Of a stretch of DNA of 64,000 bases, positions 8,440 to 16,278 are shown piece after piece; position 1 is the stretch's first letter; the number at the start of each line of letters is the position of its first letter. The stretch is from Patiriisocius marinus. GTDB lineage: Bacteria > Bacteroidota > Bacteroidia > Flavobacteriales > Flavobacteriaceae. Below the pieces are notes generated by a model, which saw nothing but the letters and a program-made list of their open reading frames with translations, ran no database searches and was not told where the DNA came from. The position numbers were made by a program, and so were the translations under genes. The stretch is from contig NZ_BKCG01000009.1 of the NCBI RefSeq assembly GCF_008974325.1, positions 1 to 64,000 of the forward strand. The letters run 5' to 3'.

Positions 8440-8490
8440 ATGGTTCCAAAGAAAATAATAGTCACCCGTCTTCACGGGCTTTTCATATGA
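8440..8490 (+). CDS. Possible 16-residue leader peptide upstream of the aminotransferase
   Basis: ATG at 8440 opens MVPKKIIVTRLHGLFI and its TGA (8488-8490) overlaps the aminotransferase ATG (8487-8489) as ATGA. That arrangement would couple translation of the two. The ORF spans the hairpin at 8465-8478. It could be chance, since the peptide shows no amino-acid bias and no homologue is known to me. Confidence 0.3.
   Translation: MVPKKIIVTRLHGLFI
8465..8483 (+). promoter_or_regulatory. Hairpin with T-tract immediately before the aminotransferase start
   Basis: CCCGT-CTTC-ACGGG (8465-8478) followed by CTTTTC, ending 4 nt before the start codon. The stem is short but GC-only at its base and unusually close to the start; it could act as a weak attenuator or mask initiation. 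Confidence 0.35.
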
Positions 8491-9644
8491 GAAAAATACA
8501 AATGGTTGACCTTAAGGGTCAGTATGCGGCGATTAAAGAACAAGTAGATGCTTCGATTCAAGAAGTAATTGATACTACTGCTTTTATTAACGGTCCTGAA
8601 GTGCAGGGATTCCAAAAGGAATTAGAGGCATATTTAGGCGTAAAACACGTAATACCTTGTGCTAACGGAACTGATGCATTGCAAATTGCAATGATGGGTT
8701 TAGGTCTTGAACCTGGTGATGAGATTATTACAGCAGATTTTACATTTGCAGCAACAGTTGAGGTGATAGCTTTATTGCGTTTAACTCCAGTTTTAGTAGA
8801 CGTTGATCCAGTTAATTTTAATATAGATATTGCTGCTTTAGAAAAGGCGATTACGCCAAAAACTAAGGCTATTGTTCCTGTTCATTTATTTGGACTTGCA
8901 GCAAATATGGATGAAATAATGGCACTTGCTGAAAAACATAATTTATATGTTATTGAAGATAATGCTCAAGGAATAGGATCAAAGTATACTTCTAAGGATG
9001 GTACTAAAAAAATGACTGGAGGAATAGGTCACGTAGGTTCTACTTCGTTTTTTCCATCTAAAAATTTAGGTTGTTATGGAGATGGTGGTGCAATTTTCAC
9101 GAACGATGATGATCTTGCTCATACTATTAGAGGGATTGTAAATCACGGTATGTATGTTCGCTATCATCACGATGTTGTGGGGGTTAATTCAAGATTAGAC
9201 TCAATCCAAGCAGCAGTATTAAGAGCGAAGCTTCCTCATTTAAATAGTTACAACAATGCAAGAAGAAATGCAGCAAGAAAATATACTGCAGCTTTTCAAG
9301 GTGTTGACCAAATTATTACTCCTACAGGTTACTGTAATGCAGGAAATTCTATTTGTGATACTTGTGACTGTCACGTTTTTCACCAATATACTTTAAGAAT
9401 TATCAATGCAGATAGAGACGCTTTAGTGAAACATCTCAATGAAAATGATATTCCTTGTGGTGTGTATTATCCAATTCCTTTACACGCACAAAAGGCTTAT
9501 AAAGATGATCGTTACAATGAAGCAGATTTTACAGTCACAAATCAATTAGTGAAGGAAGTTATTTCTTTGCCAATGCACACAGAACTTGATGATGAGCAAA
9601 TAGCTTTTATTACAAAAACGGTAATTGATTTTGTAACTAAGTAA
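8487..9644 (+). CDS. DegT/DnrJ/EryC1/StrS family PLP-dependent aminotransferase
   Basis: 385 residues. Opening QMVDLKGQYAAIKEQVD, ANGTDALQIAMMGLGL, the Asp block IEDNAQGIGS and the PLP lysine in SFFPSKNLGCYGDGG (K192) mark a sugar aminotransferase. These act on nucleotide-linked keto-sugars for LPS, capsule or glycoprotein glycans. A cysteine-rich insertion, CNAGNSICDTCDCHVFHQ near 282-299, is a feature of the flavobacterial subgroup. WaaA lies divergently upstream. Its 3' end is duplicated at 13032-13185, 3.5 kb downstream, where the copy has decayed. The nucleotide-sugar substrate cannot be read from sequence. Confidence 0.93.
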   Translation: MRKIQMVDLKGQYAAIKEQVDASIQEVIDTTAFINGPEVQGFQKELEAYLGVKHVIPCANGTDALQIAMMGLGLEPGDEIITADFTFAATVEVIALLRLTPVLVDVDPVNFNIDIAALEKAITPKTKAIVPVHLFGLAANMDEIMALAEKHNLYVIEDNAQGIGSKYTSKDGTKKMTGGIGHVGSTSFFPSKNLGCYGDGGAIFTNDDDLAHTIRGIVNHGMYVRYHHDVVGVNSRLDSIQAAVLRAKLPHLNSYNNARRNAARKYTAAFQGVDQIITPTGYCNAGNSICDTCDCHVFHQYTLRIINADRDALVKHLNENDIPCGVYYPIPLHAQKAYKDDRYNEADFTVTNQLVKEVISLPMHTELDDEQIAFITKTVIDFVTK

Positions 9645-9666
9645 TTAATTTATTGTTAGAATTTTT

Positions 9667-9699
9667 AAAGGGTTACCTGTCAATCTAGTAGCCCTTTTT
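9667..9699 (+). terminator. Terminator of the aminotransferase gene
   Basis: AAAGGGTTAC (9667-9676) pairs with GTAGCCCTTT (9688-9697), one G-U pair, followed by Ts. It overlaps the last codons of the convergent response regulator gene. Confidence 0.7.
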
Positions 9700-10318
9700 C
9701 TATGGTATATTTTATAAGGCCTACTACGTTTTTTGAAGCAGTTTTACTAATTAGACTTGCGCGATGAGTTTCAATTGTACTCGGACTCAAAAATAATTTC
9801 TCTGCTATTTCATTTGTTGTCATTTCATCGAGAATTAACTGAAGTACTTCTTTTTCTCTTCTAGTTAGTTTTGGGATGTATTCAAAATTACTTGATTTAG
9901 ATTTTATTTCTACTAAGGAAATTTCTGGATGAATGTATGTTTTTCCTATTATGGTCTCTTCAAAAGATTCAATAAGCGATCGTTGGTCTATGTTTTTGGG
10001 AAGAAATCCTTGTGCACCTTTTTTAAGAGCATCCATAACAATGGCAGATTGGGTATTGCTAGATAACATAATGACGATAATTTCAGGTGAAGAAAAATTT
10101 ATTTGTTGGCAAATTTTAATCCCATCTTCGTTATTTAATTGAATGTCTAACAACAATATATCAATCAAATAGCCTTGTGAAATATAATCGAAAAACATTT
10201 CAGACTTTACAAATCCTTCTATAAAACTATATTTTTTAATATCATCTAATAAGCCTTTAATTGCTTGAGGAATTAATGCGTGGTCATCTAAAACGGCTAC
10301 GTTATATGTTTTTTTCAT
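9680..10318 (-). CDS. LuxR/NarL-family response regulator
   Basis: 212 residues. The receiver domain (1-125) begins NVAVLDDHALI and has its phosphoacceptor Asp in DILLLDIQLNNEDG (about D59) and the Lys in LPKNID. A LuxR helix-turn-helix follows at 150-210 (LTRREKEVLQLILDEMTTNE, FLSPSTIETHRASL). Its ATG overlaps the kinase stop by 4 bp, so it is the output partner of the upstream kinase. Target genes are unknown; the divergent lipoprotein gene at 12386 is the nearest candidate. Confidence 0.95.
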   Translation of the reverse strand: MKKTYNVAVLDDHALIPQAIKGLLDDIKKYSFIEGFVKSEMFFDYISQGYLIDILLLDIQLNNEDGIKICQQINFSSPEIIVIMLSSNTQSAIVMDALKKGAQGFLPKNIDQRSLIESFEETIIGKTYIHPEISLVEIKSKSSNFEYIPKLTRREKEVLQLILDEMTTNEIAEKLFLSPSTIETHRASLISKTASKNVVGLIKYTIEKGLLD

Positions 10319-12180
10319 TTCTCTAATTGTAATTCAATGAATACAGATGTTCCATTACTTGCTGAGGAATTTATGTCAAATGAACCTTTTAAAAGTGATA
10401 AACGAGATTTTATGTTTGAAAATCCTATTCCTTCATAAACTTGCTCATTTGAAAATCCTTTTCCATTATCCTCTACGGTGATTGTTAATTTACCATTTTC
10501 TTGATGCAATTGAACAAGTGCTTCTGTGGCTTCTGAATGTTTAATAATATTGTTCATTAATTCTTGAACAATTCTATATACACTTAATTGAAAAGATTGA
10601 GATAAAGTCATCGATATATTTATACTATGGTATGAAGCATCAAGTAAGTGACTTTCTTTTACTGAAGTTATAAAATCTGTAAGTGCTGCATCAAGTCCTT
10701 TTCGTATTAATATTTCAGGTAATAAATTATGTGAAATTCGTCTAGACTCTTTTGCTGCAGTATCTATTAACTCATTGATTTTAATTAACTCTTGTGTTTC
10801 CGGTTGTTTTAGAAGTAGTTTACTAGTGTGTATTTTACTCACTGCTAGAACACCACCTAAGCCATCGTGTAGCTCTTTTGCAATGCGACTTCGTTCTTTT
10901 TCTTCACCAGTAATTAAAGAGCGTAAAGCAATGTTTTCACGTTCATTTTCTAAAGTCACAATTTGTTGGTTTTGTGTTTTTTGACGTTGTCTAAAAAATA
11001 GGAATAATAAGGTGGAAAGTAAAGCTAAACCAATAGATACTAATGCAATAAATTTATTTTGGTTTTCTTTTTTTGTTATTTCGGCTTCTTGTTGCGAAAT
11101 TTTAAGTTCTTTCTCTGCTGTTTTATATTTAAGTTGAAGGTTGTTTAGGTTATTACTGTTTTTAAGTAATTCCATAGAATCTTTCACTTTATCATATTTC
11201 AATAAGTAGTTGTATGCCTTTTTGAAATCTTTTGACTTATATGCAAATTCTTGCATAATGTAGAGTGTTTGTTGTGAATAGCTTTCTAAATTATTTTCGT
11301 TAAATATATCGTAAGCTTTTTCGGCGTCGTTTAGCGCTCGATCTGGATTGTTACTTCTATCTGCTATTATTGAACTCATTTGATAAATATTTCCAATCAT
11401 TCCGGGATGCCCAATTTTTTCAGCGGTTTCCTTAGCTATTTTTAAACTTTCTTCGGCTTCATTAAATTGTAATAATTCACTTTTATAATTTGCATCATTA
11501 CTATAAACGATAAATTTTAATTCAGTTTGATTAGGTGCTATTTCAGAAATATTTCTTGCTTTATCGTTATAATAAATTGCCGAATCTAGTTGTTTTGTAG
11601 CTTCAAAAACTCTTGAAATATTTGTATAAGTAGTAGCAGTTGGAATGGTATCACCAATTTGCAAAGACAGTTTTGAAGAACGTATATAATAGTCTTTTGC
11701 TTGCCCTAAGTCTTCAGAAATGAAAGCACAATTCCCTAATACTTTGAACACTTGAGACTGTTTGGAAATATTATTTAATTTTTCGAATATGATTAATGAT
11801 TTTTTAAGGAGTGTTATTGCACTAGGAATTCGGTTTCTCTGTGTTTCTAAAATACCTTTTTGTAAATAGCCTTCAGCTTTAAATTTTGGTGAAGGACTAA
11901 ATTTTATAAGAGAATCTGATAAAGACAACCTTTTTTCGTTTAAGCCTATATAACTAGCGTACTCAATTTCGTCAGTCATCACATTAAAGTATGCTTCTTC
12001 ATTATATTCTTCTCTTGCTAATTTTTTTGCATTACTAAATAAATTAGCTGCATTTTTTGTTTCTGTTATTGGTAGTCTTTGAATTTGAGAGATAATGCTA
12101 TCAATTTTTGGGTAGGTCGATTCTTGTGACATCATTTTAAATGTGAAGAACACTAAGATTGCTAAAATGATATTTCTCAT
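10315..12180 (-). CDS. TPR-containing sensor histidine kinase (HisKA_3/HATPase_c)
   Basis: 621 residues. An N-terminal signal or membrane segment (ILAILVFFTFKMMSQ) leads into a periplasmic array of TPR repeats to about residue 370. One membrane helix (KFIALVSIGLALLSTLLFLFF) and a short coiled coil follow, then the HisKA_3 dimerisation helix with the His of AKELHDGLGG (about 437) and an HATPase_c domain with ELMNNIIKHSEA and VEDNGKGFSNEQ. This NarL-type kinase class is common in Flavobacteria, where TPRs replace a ligand-binding sensor. It is co-transcribed with the response regulator. The signal sensed is unknown. Confidence 0.93.
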   Translation of the reverse strand: MRNIILAILVFFTFKMMSQESTYPKIDSIISQIQRLPITETKNAANLFSNAKKLAREEYNEEAYFNVMTDEIEYASYIGLNEKRLSLSDSLIKFSPSPKFKAEGYLQKGILETQRNRIPSAITLLKKSLIIFEKLNNISKQSQVFKVLGNCAFISEDLGQAKDYYIRSSKLSLQIGDTIPTATTYTNISRVFEATKQLDSAIYYNDKARNISEIAPNQTELKFIVYSNDANYKSELLQFNEAEESLKIAKETAEKIGHPGMIGNIYQMSSIIADRSNNPDRALNDAEKAYDIFNENNLESYSQQTLYIMQEFAYKSKDFKKAYNYLLKYDKVKDSMELLKNSNNLNNLQLKYKTAEKELKISQQEAEITKKENQNKFIALVSIGLALLSTLLFLFFRQRQKTQNQQIVTLENERENIALRSLITGEEKERSRIAKELHDGLGGVLAVSKIHTSKLLLKQPETQELIKINELIDTAAKESRRISHNLLPEILIRKGLDAALTDFITSVKESHLLDASYHSINISMTLSQSFQLSVYRIVQELMNNIIKHSEATEALVQLHQENGKLTITVEDNGKGFSNEQVYEGIGFSNIKSRLSLLKGSFDINSSASNGTSVFIELQLEK

Positions 12181-12385
12181 AAACTGAAGTTTTTATTAAA
12201 TAGTGGAAAACCACTAGATAACAGATTCAATGTTTACCCTTAGGTTTAAGTTTTTTTCTTAAAATATTTTTGTCGTGTAACATTGTTGTACTAAGATACT
12301 TATAAATGAAACATATCCTAAATAATAAGATTTTAATATTTCGGTTCAAAAAAATAATTAAACTAAAACTAAAACTAAAATTAAA

Positions 12386-12931
12386 ATGAAAAATTTAAAG
12401 ACTAAAACTATTGTTATCTTACTAAGTGTATTCACAATGATTTCTTGTGGAAACGATGATGATGATACTCCAAATGATGGTAATGAATCTGGGTTGATCT
12501 CTATAGGAGATTGTGGTACATTCTTCGTAGATGTAAATTTGCAGTCACTTTGCGGTGTTGAAGCTGCAAACTCACAAGGATTGGGTACGGGAGCTGCCTG
12601 TACTTATATAATTAGACAAAATGTTTCTGCTTCGCAGGAGTTATATGGGGTTACTTTATGGGAGGCTGCTAGTATAAATGATGCTGTTGATTTTTATGAA
12701 TTATTAGGAGATGATTTTTTTCCAGGTGAAATGTTAAGCCCATTAAATGGTTTAGGAGATGAAGCAATTTATGCAGAAGACCAAGAAAACCAGGATTTTA
12801 CTGTTTTATTTCGTTTGAGAAATATAAATGTTGCCGTAGTTACCGATGAACTTTTTTTTGAATTAGGATGTGATGATCCACAAGCTAGTTTAATTGAATT
12901 AGCAAATTTAATTATTGAAAAAGCACAATAA
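12386..12931 (+). CDS. Predicted surface lipoprotein, unrecognised
   Basis: 181 residues. The lipobox is TMISC and the next residues GNDDDDTPND are acidic, like the Bacteroidetes surface-export tag. The mature part has four cysteines (DCGTFF, SLCGVE, AACTYI, GCDDP), probably two disulfides, and no family motif I recognise. The 5' leader just before the ATG is a run of AACTAAA-type repeats. It is divergent from the two-component system across a 205-bp gap and could be its target. It lies inside the segment bounded by the two copies of the aminotransferase 3' end. Confidence 0.65.
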   Translation: MKNLKTKTIVILLSVFTMISCGNDDDDTPNDGNESGLISIGDCGTFFVDVNLQSLCGVEAANSQGLGTGAACTYIIRQNVSASQELYGVTLWEAASINDAVDFYELLGDDFFPGEMLSPLNGLGDEAIYAEDQENQDFTVLFRLRNINVAVVTDELFFELGCDDPQASLIELANLIIEKAQ

Positions 12932-12974
12932 TAGATAGCTGTTTATTTGAATGTTGCCCTTATTTTTAGTTGCT

Positions 12975-13007
12975 AAAACCGCTTTTGTTTTGTTATAAAG
13001 CGGTTTT
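12975..13007 (+). terminator. Terminator after the lipoprotein
   Basis: AAAACCGCTTT (12975-12985) pairs perfectly with AAAGCGGTTTT (12997-13007). It lies 44 bp after the lipoprotein stop. Confidence 0.85.
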
Positions 13008-13031
13008 GGAAACTTTATTTTTATAAATAAA

Positions 13032-13185
13032 ATGTATAAAGCTAATCGTTACAATGAAGCAAATTTTACAGTCACAAATCAATTAGTGAAGGAAGTTATT
13101 TCTTTGCCAATGCACACAGAACTTGATGATGAGCAAATAGCTTTTATTACATAAACGGTAATTGATTTTGTAAAAGTATAATTCA
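13032..13185 (+). pseudogene. Decayed duplicate of the 3' end of the DegT aminotransferase gene
   Basis: From about 13035 the DNA matches 9498-9630 almost base for base, with roughly half a dozen mismatches. The frame reads YKANRYNEANFTVTNQLVKE and on through SLPMHTELDDEQIAFIT, then a stop where AAA has become TAA (13152-13154). The last codons differ (a shift after TTTTGTAA). No 5' part of the gene exists here, so this is a fragment, not an old full copy. It takes up much of the 334-bp stretch 12932-13265; the remainder is the terminator at 12975 and AT-rich sequence in which I see nothing. Confidence 0.9.
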
Positions 13186-13271
13186 ATTTTTGTTAAACTC
13201 GGTTTAACTAAGGTTTAACTGTTGTGCTTTGGTATTGGTTAATAAGAATGGTTGCTTTGTAGCAATTGAAA

Positions 13272-13472
13272 ATGATACCAATGAAATTGATAAAAATTAA
13301 AAGAACAACAAAGAAAGAAAAACGATTTTCCAATCAAATGGGAATTCTAACAGCAAAAGTTACGTATGTAAAAAAGACTGTTTTGAATATTCCAATTAAA
13401 ACGCTTCATAAATATCGAGAGACATATTATGGAGAAGTTAAAGACTGTGAATCCTGTCGACTTTCAGCTTAA
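13272..13472 (+). CDS. Small basic hypothetical protein
   Basis: About 66 residues from ATG 13272; ATG 13281 (MKLIKIKRTTK) is equally possible, and a TTG at 13266 less so. It is strongly basic at the N-terminus, with an ordered second half (VTYVKKTVLNIPIKTLHKYRE) and a C-terminal Cys pair in DCESC. The composition and complete, terminator-bounded unit look like a real gene. I believe similar short proteins exist in Flavobacteriaceae, but no function is known. It is followed at once by the strong terminator at 13488. Confidence 0.55.
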   Translation: MIPMKLIKIKRTTKKEKRFSNQMGILTAKVTYVKKTVLNIPIKTLHKYRETYYGEVKDCESCRLSA

Positions 13473-13487
13473 AATTATCTAAAGTTA

Positions 13488-13537
13488 ATAATAGAAAAGC
13501 CCTTTATTCGTATATGAATAAAGGGCTTTTCTATTAT
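13488..13537. terminator. Strong bidirectional terminator, 22-bp perfect stem
   Basis: Bases 13488-13509 are perfectly complementary to 13516-13537, with a 6-nt loop (GTATAT) and AAAAGCCC/GGGCTTTT core. It lies between the convergent small gene and fabD. Confidence 0.93.
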
Positions 13538-13559
13538 AGGTAGCATTATATTTTATCTA

Positions 13560-14441
13560 TTAGATTTCTGCTTTTGATGTTTCTACGCTTCTGTCGATTT
13601 TACGCATTAATCCTTGTAATACATTTCCTGGTCCTACTTCGATAAATTGAGTTCCGCCATCTTTAATCATATTTTGAATACTTTGTGTCCATTTAACGGG
13701 AGCAGTAAGTTGGAACATTAAATTTTTCTTTATTTCACTTGGATCTGTTACCGCAAATGTTGAGACATTTTGGTAGATAGGGCAGGCAGGTGCTGTGAAA
13801 ACTGTTGATTCAATAGCAGCAGCTAGCTCTTCTCTAGCAGGTTCCATTAATGGGCTATGGAAAGCACCCCCCACAGGTAGTACTAAAGCACGCCTTGCGC
13901 CAGCTTCTTTTAACTTTTCACAAGCTAAACCTATTGCATTAATATCACCACTAATCACTAATTGTCCTGGGCAGTTGTAATTTGCGGCAACAACCGTACC
14001 TGGTGTATCAGCACAAATAGCTTCGACTAAGCTATCTTCAAGTCCTAATACTGCAGCCATTGTAGAAGGCTCAAGTTCACAAGCTTTTTGCATCGCTAAA
14101 GCTCTTTTGTAAACTAATTGTAATCCATCAGTAAAAGCTAAAGTTCTATTCGCTACTAATGCCGAAATTTCACCTAAAGAGTGACCAGCAACCATATCAG
14201 GTTTAAAGTTACTACCCATCACTTCTGCAAGTATAGTAGAGTGTAGAAAAATAGCGGGTTGTGTTACTTTAGTTTCTTTAAGTTCATCTGCCGTACCTTC
14301 AAACATTATCTTAGTAATGTCAAAGCCAAGTGTTTCATTTGCTTGTTGAAACAACTCTTTAGCTTTTGGAGATGATTCGTATAAGTCTTGTCCCATCCCT
14401 GTGAATTGGGCTCCTTGACCGGGGAAAATATATGCTTTCAT
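13560..14441 (-). CDS. fabD: Malonyl-CoA:acyl carrier protein transacylase
   Basis: 293 residues, usual length. FabD moves malonate from CoA to ACP to feed fatty acid elongation in the cytosol. Visible motifs are the start FPGQGAQFTGMGQ, the nucleophile Ser in VAGHSLGEIS (S88), the GGAFHSPLM histidine near 199 and the end VGPGNVLQGLMRKI. It stands alone on the minus strand between two strong terminators; the minus-strand gene upstream is separated by its own terminator. Confidence 0.97.
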   Translation of the reverse strand: MKAYIFPGQGAQFTGMGQDLYESSPKAKELFQQANETLGFDITKIMFEGTADELKETKVTQPAIFLHSTILAEVMGSNFKPDMVAGHSLGEISALVANRTLAFTDGLQLVYKRALAMQKACELEPSTMAAVLGLEDSLVEAICADTPGTVVAANYNCPGQLVISGDINAIGLACEKLKEAGARRALVLPVGGAFHSPLMEPAREELAAAIESTVFTAPACPIYQNVSTFAVTDPSEIKKNLMFQLTAPVKWTQSIQNMIKDGGTQFIEVGPGNVLQGLMRKIDRSVETSKAEI

Positions 14442-14469
14442 ATGTATTATTTTTGAGGGTATAAATATC

Positions 14470-14510
14470 TTAAAAAAAATCCCATCAAAGAAAGCATCTT
14501 CGATGGGATT
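14470..14510 (-). terminator. Terminator of the PNPOx-like gene
   Basis: On the minus strand AATCCCATC (14510-14502) pairs with GATGGGATT (14486-14478) and is followed by a T-run, ending the gene whose stop is at 14531. Confidence 0.88.
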
Positions 14511-14530
14511 ATCATTATTATATATACTCT

Positions 14531-15031
14531 TTAGGTATTTAGTGTTCCGGTTCTACCTATATCTTGCTTTTCGCCGGTAATTGCACCTTTAGCCATTTTA
14601 AATAGACTTACTAATTTACTAGATCCACTATCCCAATAAACCGAATTGTTAGGATCTACTTTGATAGCAGTTATGTTAGGATCATTTACGCCGTCAAACC
14701 AAATGTCATCTGCTTTACTATACAGTTCTTCAATTATTGTTCTATTTGTCACTATTGTTGCAGTACCATATAAACTTAAAAACTTCATGTCACTTCCGCT
14801 ACTATAAAGTAGTTGGCAGCGAGAATCATTAGTAATATCCTTATTATGGTCACTGTTTTTATTACTTAAAAACCAGATGTCTCCGTTGTCATCAACCTTT
14901 TTTGTACTCATAGGGATTGCGCTCAATGGAGCATTTCCTAAGTTAGTAACCATCATTGCAAAATCAATTTCGTTCACAATGTCTTTAATCTTTTCAATAG
15001 CTTCTTTATTGCTTAAATTTTCTTGACTCAT
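14531..15031 (-). CDS. Pyridoxamine 5'-phosphate oxidase-like (general stress) protein
   Basis: 166 residues with the split-barrel flavin-binding fold of the stress protein 26-like branch. Features are IDFAMMVTNLGNAPLSAIPMS, DNGDIWFLSNKNSDHNKDI, CQLLYSS, FLSLYGTATIV and the C-terminal YWDSGSSKLVSLFKMAKGAIT. Relatives bind FMN or F420/heme-type cofactors; the reaction is unknown. It is expected to be cytosolic. It has its own terminator and a 171-bp upstream gap, so it is probably monocistronic. Confidence 0.9.
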   Translation of the reverse strand: MSQENLSNKEAIEKIKDIVNEIDFAMMVTNLGNAPLSAIPMSTKKVDDNGDIWFLSNKNSDHNKDITNDSRCQLLYSSGSDMKFLSLYGTATIVTNRTIIEELYSKADDIWFDGVNDPNITAIKVDPNNSVYWDSGSSKLVSLFKMAKGAITGEKQDIGRTGTLNT

Positions 15032-15202
15032 AATTTTGATTTTTTATAAAATTACAAGTACTAAACGTCTATTGATATTAATTAAACGATAAACAAAACT
15101 TAATGTATGTTAAAAGAAATGTTCTATTTTAAGTTATTTGAATTCAATTTGTATTTTTCACTACCGTGATTTTTGGTAAATAGGGCATTTTTAAAACAGG
15201 AT

Positions 15203-15706
15203 TTATTTTCTAACCCAAGTTTCGTAAGTAAAAGCAAAGCTGTGCTTTTCATCTTTGTCGTGTCGTACTTCTGAAATTTTCTCCCATTGAGATTGGTCTA
15301 TTTCAGGGAAAAAAGTATCAGCGTCAAAAGTGCTATGAACCCTAGTTAGTTCAATTTTGTCTGAAGCTTCAATGCTTTGTTTGTAGATTTCTCCACCACC
15401 AATTACAAAAGGTTGCTTATCTGCCGATGCTTTTAAAAGTGCTGCGTCGAGAGAGTGAACCACAATTACATCTTGTTCTCTGCCTTCAGGAACCTTGGGT
15501 GTATAGTCTTTATTTCTAGTAATAATAACGTGCGTGCGATTAGGGAGCGGCTTAGGGAACGACTCAAATGTTTTACGTCCCATAATAATAAAATGCCCTG
15601 TAGTGAGTTGTTTAAAACGTTTAAAATCGTGTGGTAAATGCCACACTAAATCGTTGTCTTTCCCTAACTCATTATTCTCGCCAGCTGCTGCTATTATTGT
15701 AATCAT
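15203..15706 (-). CDS. folA: Dihydrofolate reductase
   Basis: 167 residues. It reduces dihydrofolate to tetrahydrofolate with NADPH. All landmarks are there: ITIIAAAGENNELGKDNDLVWHLPHDFKRFK with the catalytic acid in the HDF helix, the NADPH site IIMGRKTFESFPKPLPNR, the FVIGGGEIYKQ loop, and the end HSFAFTYETWVRK. It follows the 2TM-domain gene by 5 bp and is probably co-transcribed from the promoter near 16241. Confidence 0.97.
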   Translation of the reverse strand: MITIIAAAGENNELGKDNDLVWHLPHDFKRFKQLTTGHFIIMGRKTFESFPKPLPNRTHVIITRNKDYTPKVPEGREQDVIVVHSLDAALLKASADKQPFVIGGGEIYKQSIEASDKIELTRVHSTFDADTFFPEIDQSQWEKISEVRHDKDEKHSFAFTYETWVRK

Positions 15707-15711
15707 TCTTT

Positions 15712-16191
15712 TTATTGTGGTAATTGGTTCGGGTTGTTTTTTTTTACTTCAGGAAGTTCTTCTTTTGTTGAAGCGGTCATATCTTTAAGAGCTTCTTGTT
15801 CTTTCGCAATTTTGTTTTCACGAATAGTGACCTCTTGTAACGCTTGCTTTTTGAGTTCAGCAACACGTTTTTCTTGTAGTGCTTTTAATTTTTCAAGTTG
15901 GCGATCTTCCCATTCTTTTCCCATAAATTTATTGATGAGAAATACATTTACTAAATGGATTAAAAAGATAAAGGTCCAGATTAAAATTGCCCATACAAAC
16001 CAATCTTTTATAAAAAAATCATCTCCATAACCAAGTATTGGGTTTATAATAATAAGTAAAACTGATCCCACTAGGAAAACAACAAAATGACGCATCAAGT
16101 TTTTTTTCTTGGCTATGCGCTCTCTAGCATATTCGTATTGCTCACGAGCTTCTTTGTCTACAGTATCTTTGGCTTTGTTTTTTGAAAACAT
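15712..16191 (-). CDS. 2TM domain-containing protein
   Basis: 159 residues. Residues 1-30 are charged and helical (REQYEYARERIAKKKNL), followed by two membrane helices (FVVFLVGSVLLIIINPIL and WFVWAILIWTFIFLIHLVNVF) that make the 2TM domain, a family commonly attached to LytTR-type histidine kinases or standing alone. The rest is a long charged coiled coil. The protein should sit in the inner membrane with the coil in the cytosol. It is the first gene of a pair with folA. Function unknown. Confidence 0.85.
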   Translation of the reverse strand: MFSKNKAKDTVDKEAREQYEYARERIAKKKNLMRHFVVFLVGSVLLIIINPILGYGDDFFIKDWFVWAILIWTFIFLIHLVNVFLINKFMGKEWEDRQLEKLKALQEKRVAELKKQALQEVTIRENKIAKEQEALKDMTASTKEELPEVKKNNPNQLPQ

Positions 16192-16240
16192 AGTAATTGA
16201 GATTACGATTAAAAAGATTTGTTTTTGTAAAAATCTATCT

Positions 16241-16248
16241 CAAAATTA
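16241..16248 (-). promoter_or_regulatory. Possible promoter -7 box of the 2TM-folA pair
   Basis: CAAAATTA on the plus strand is TAATTTTG on the minus strand, a TAnnTTTG match 50 bp before the 2TM start. I see no clear -33 TTG, so confidence is limited. Confidence 0.4.
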
Positions 16249-16278
16249 CCTAATTTTAACACCATAACCTATCGCTTT

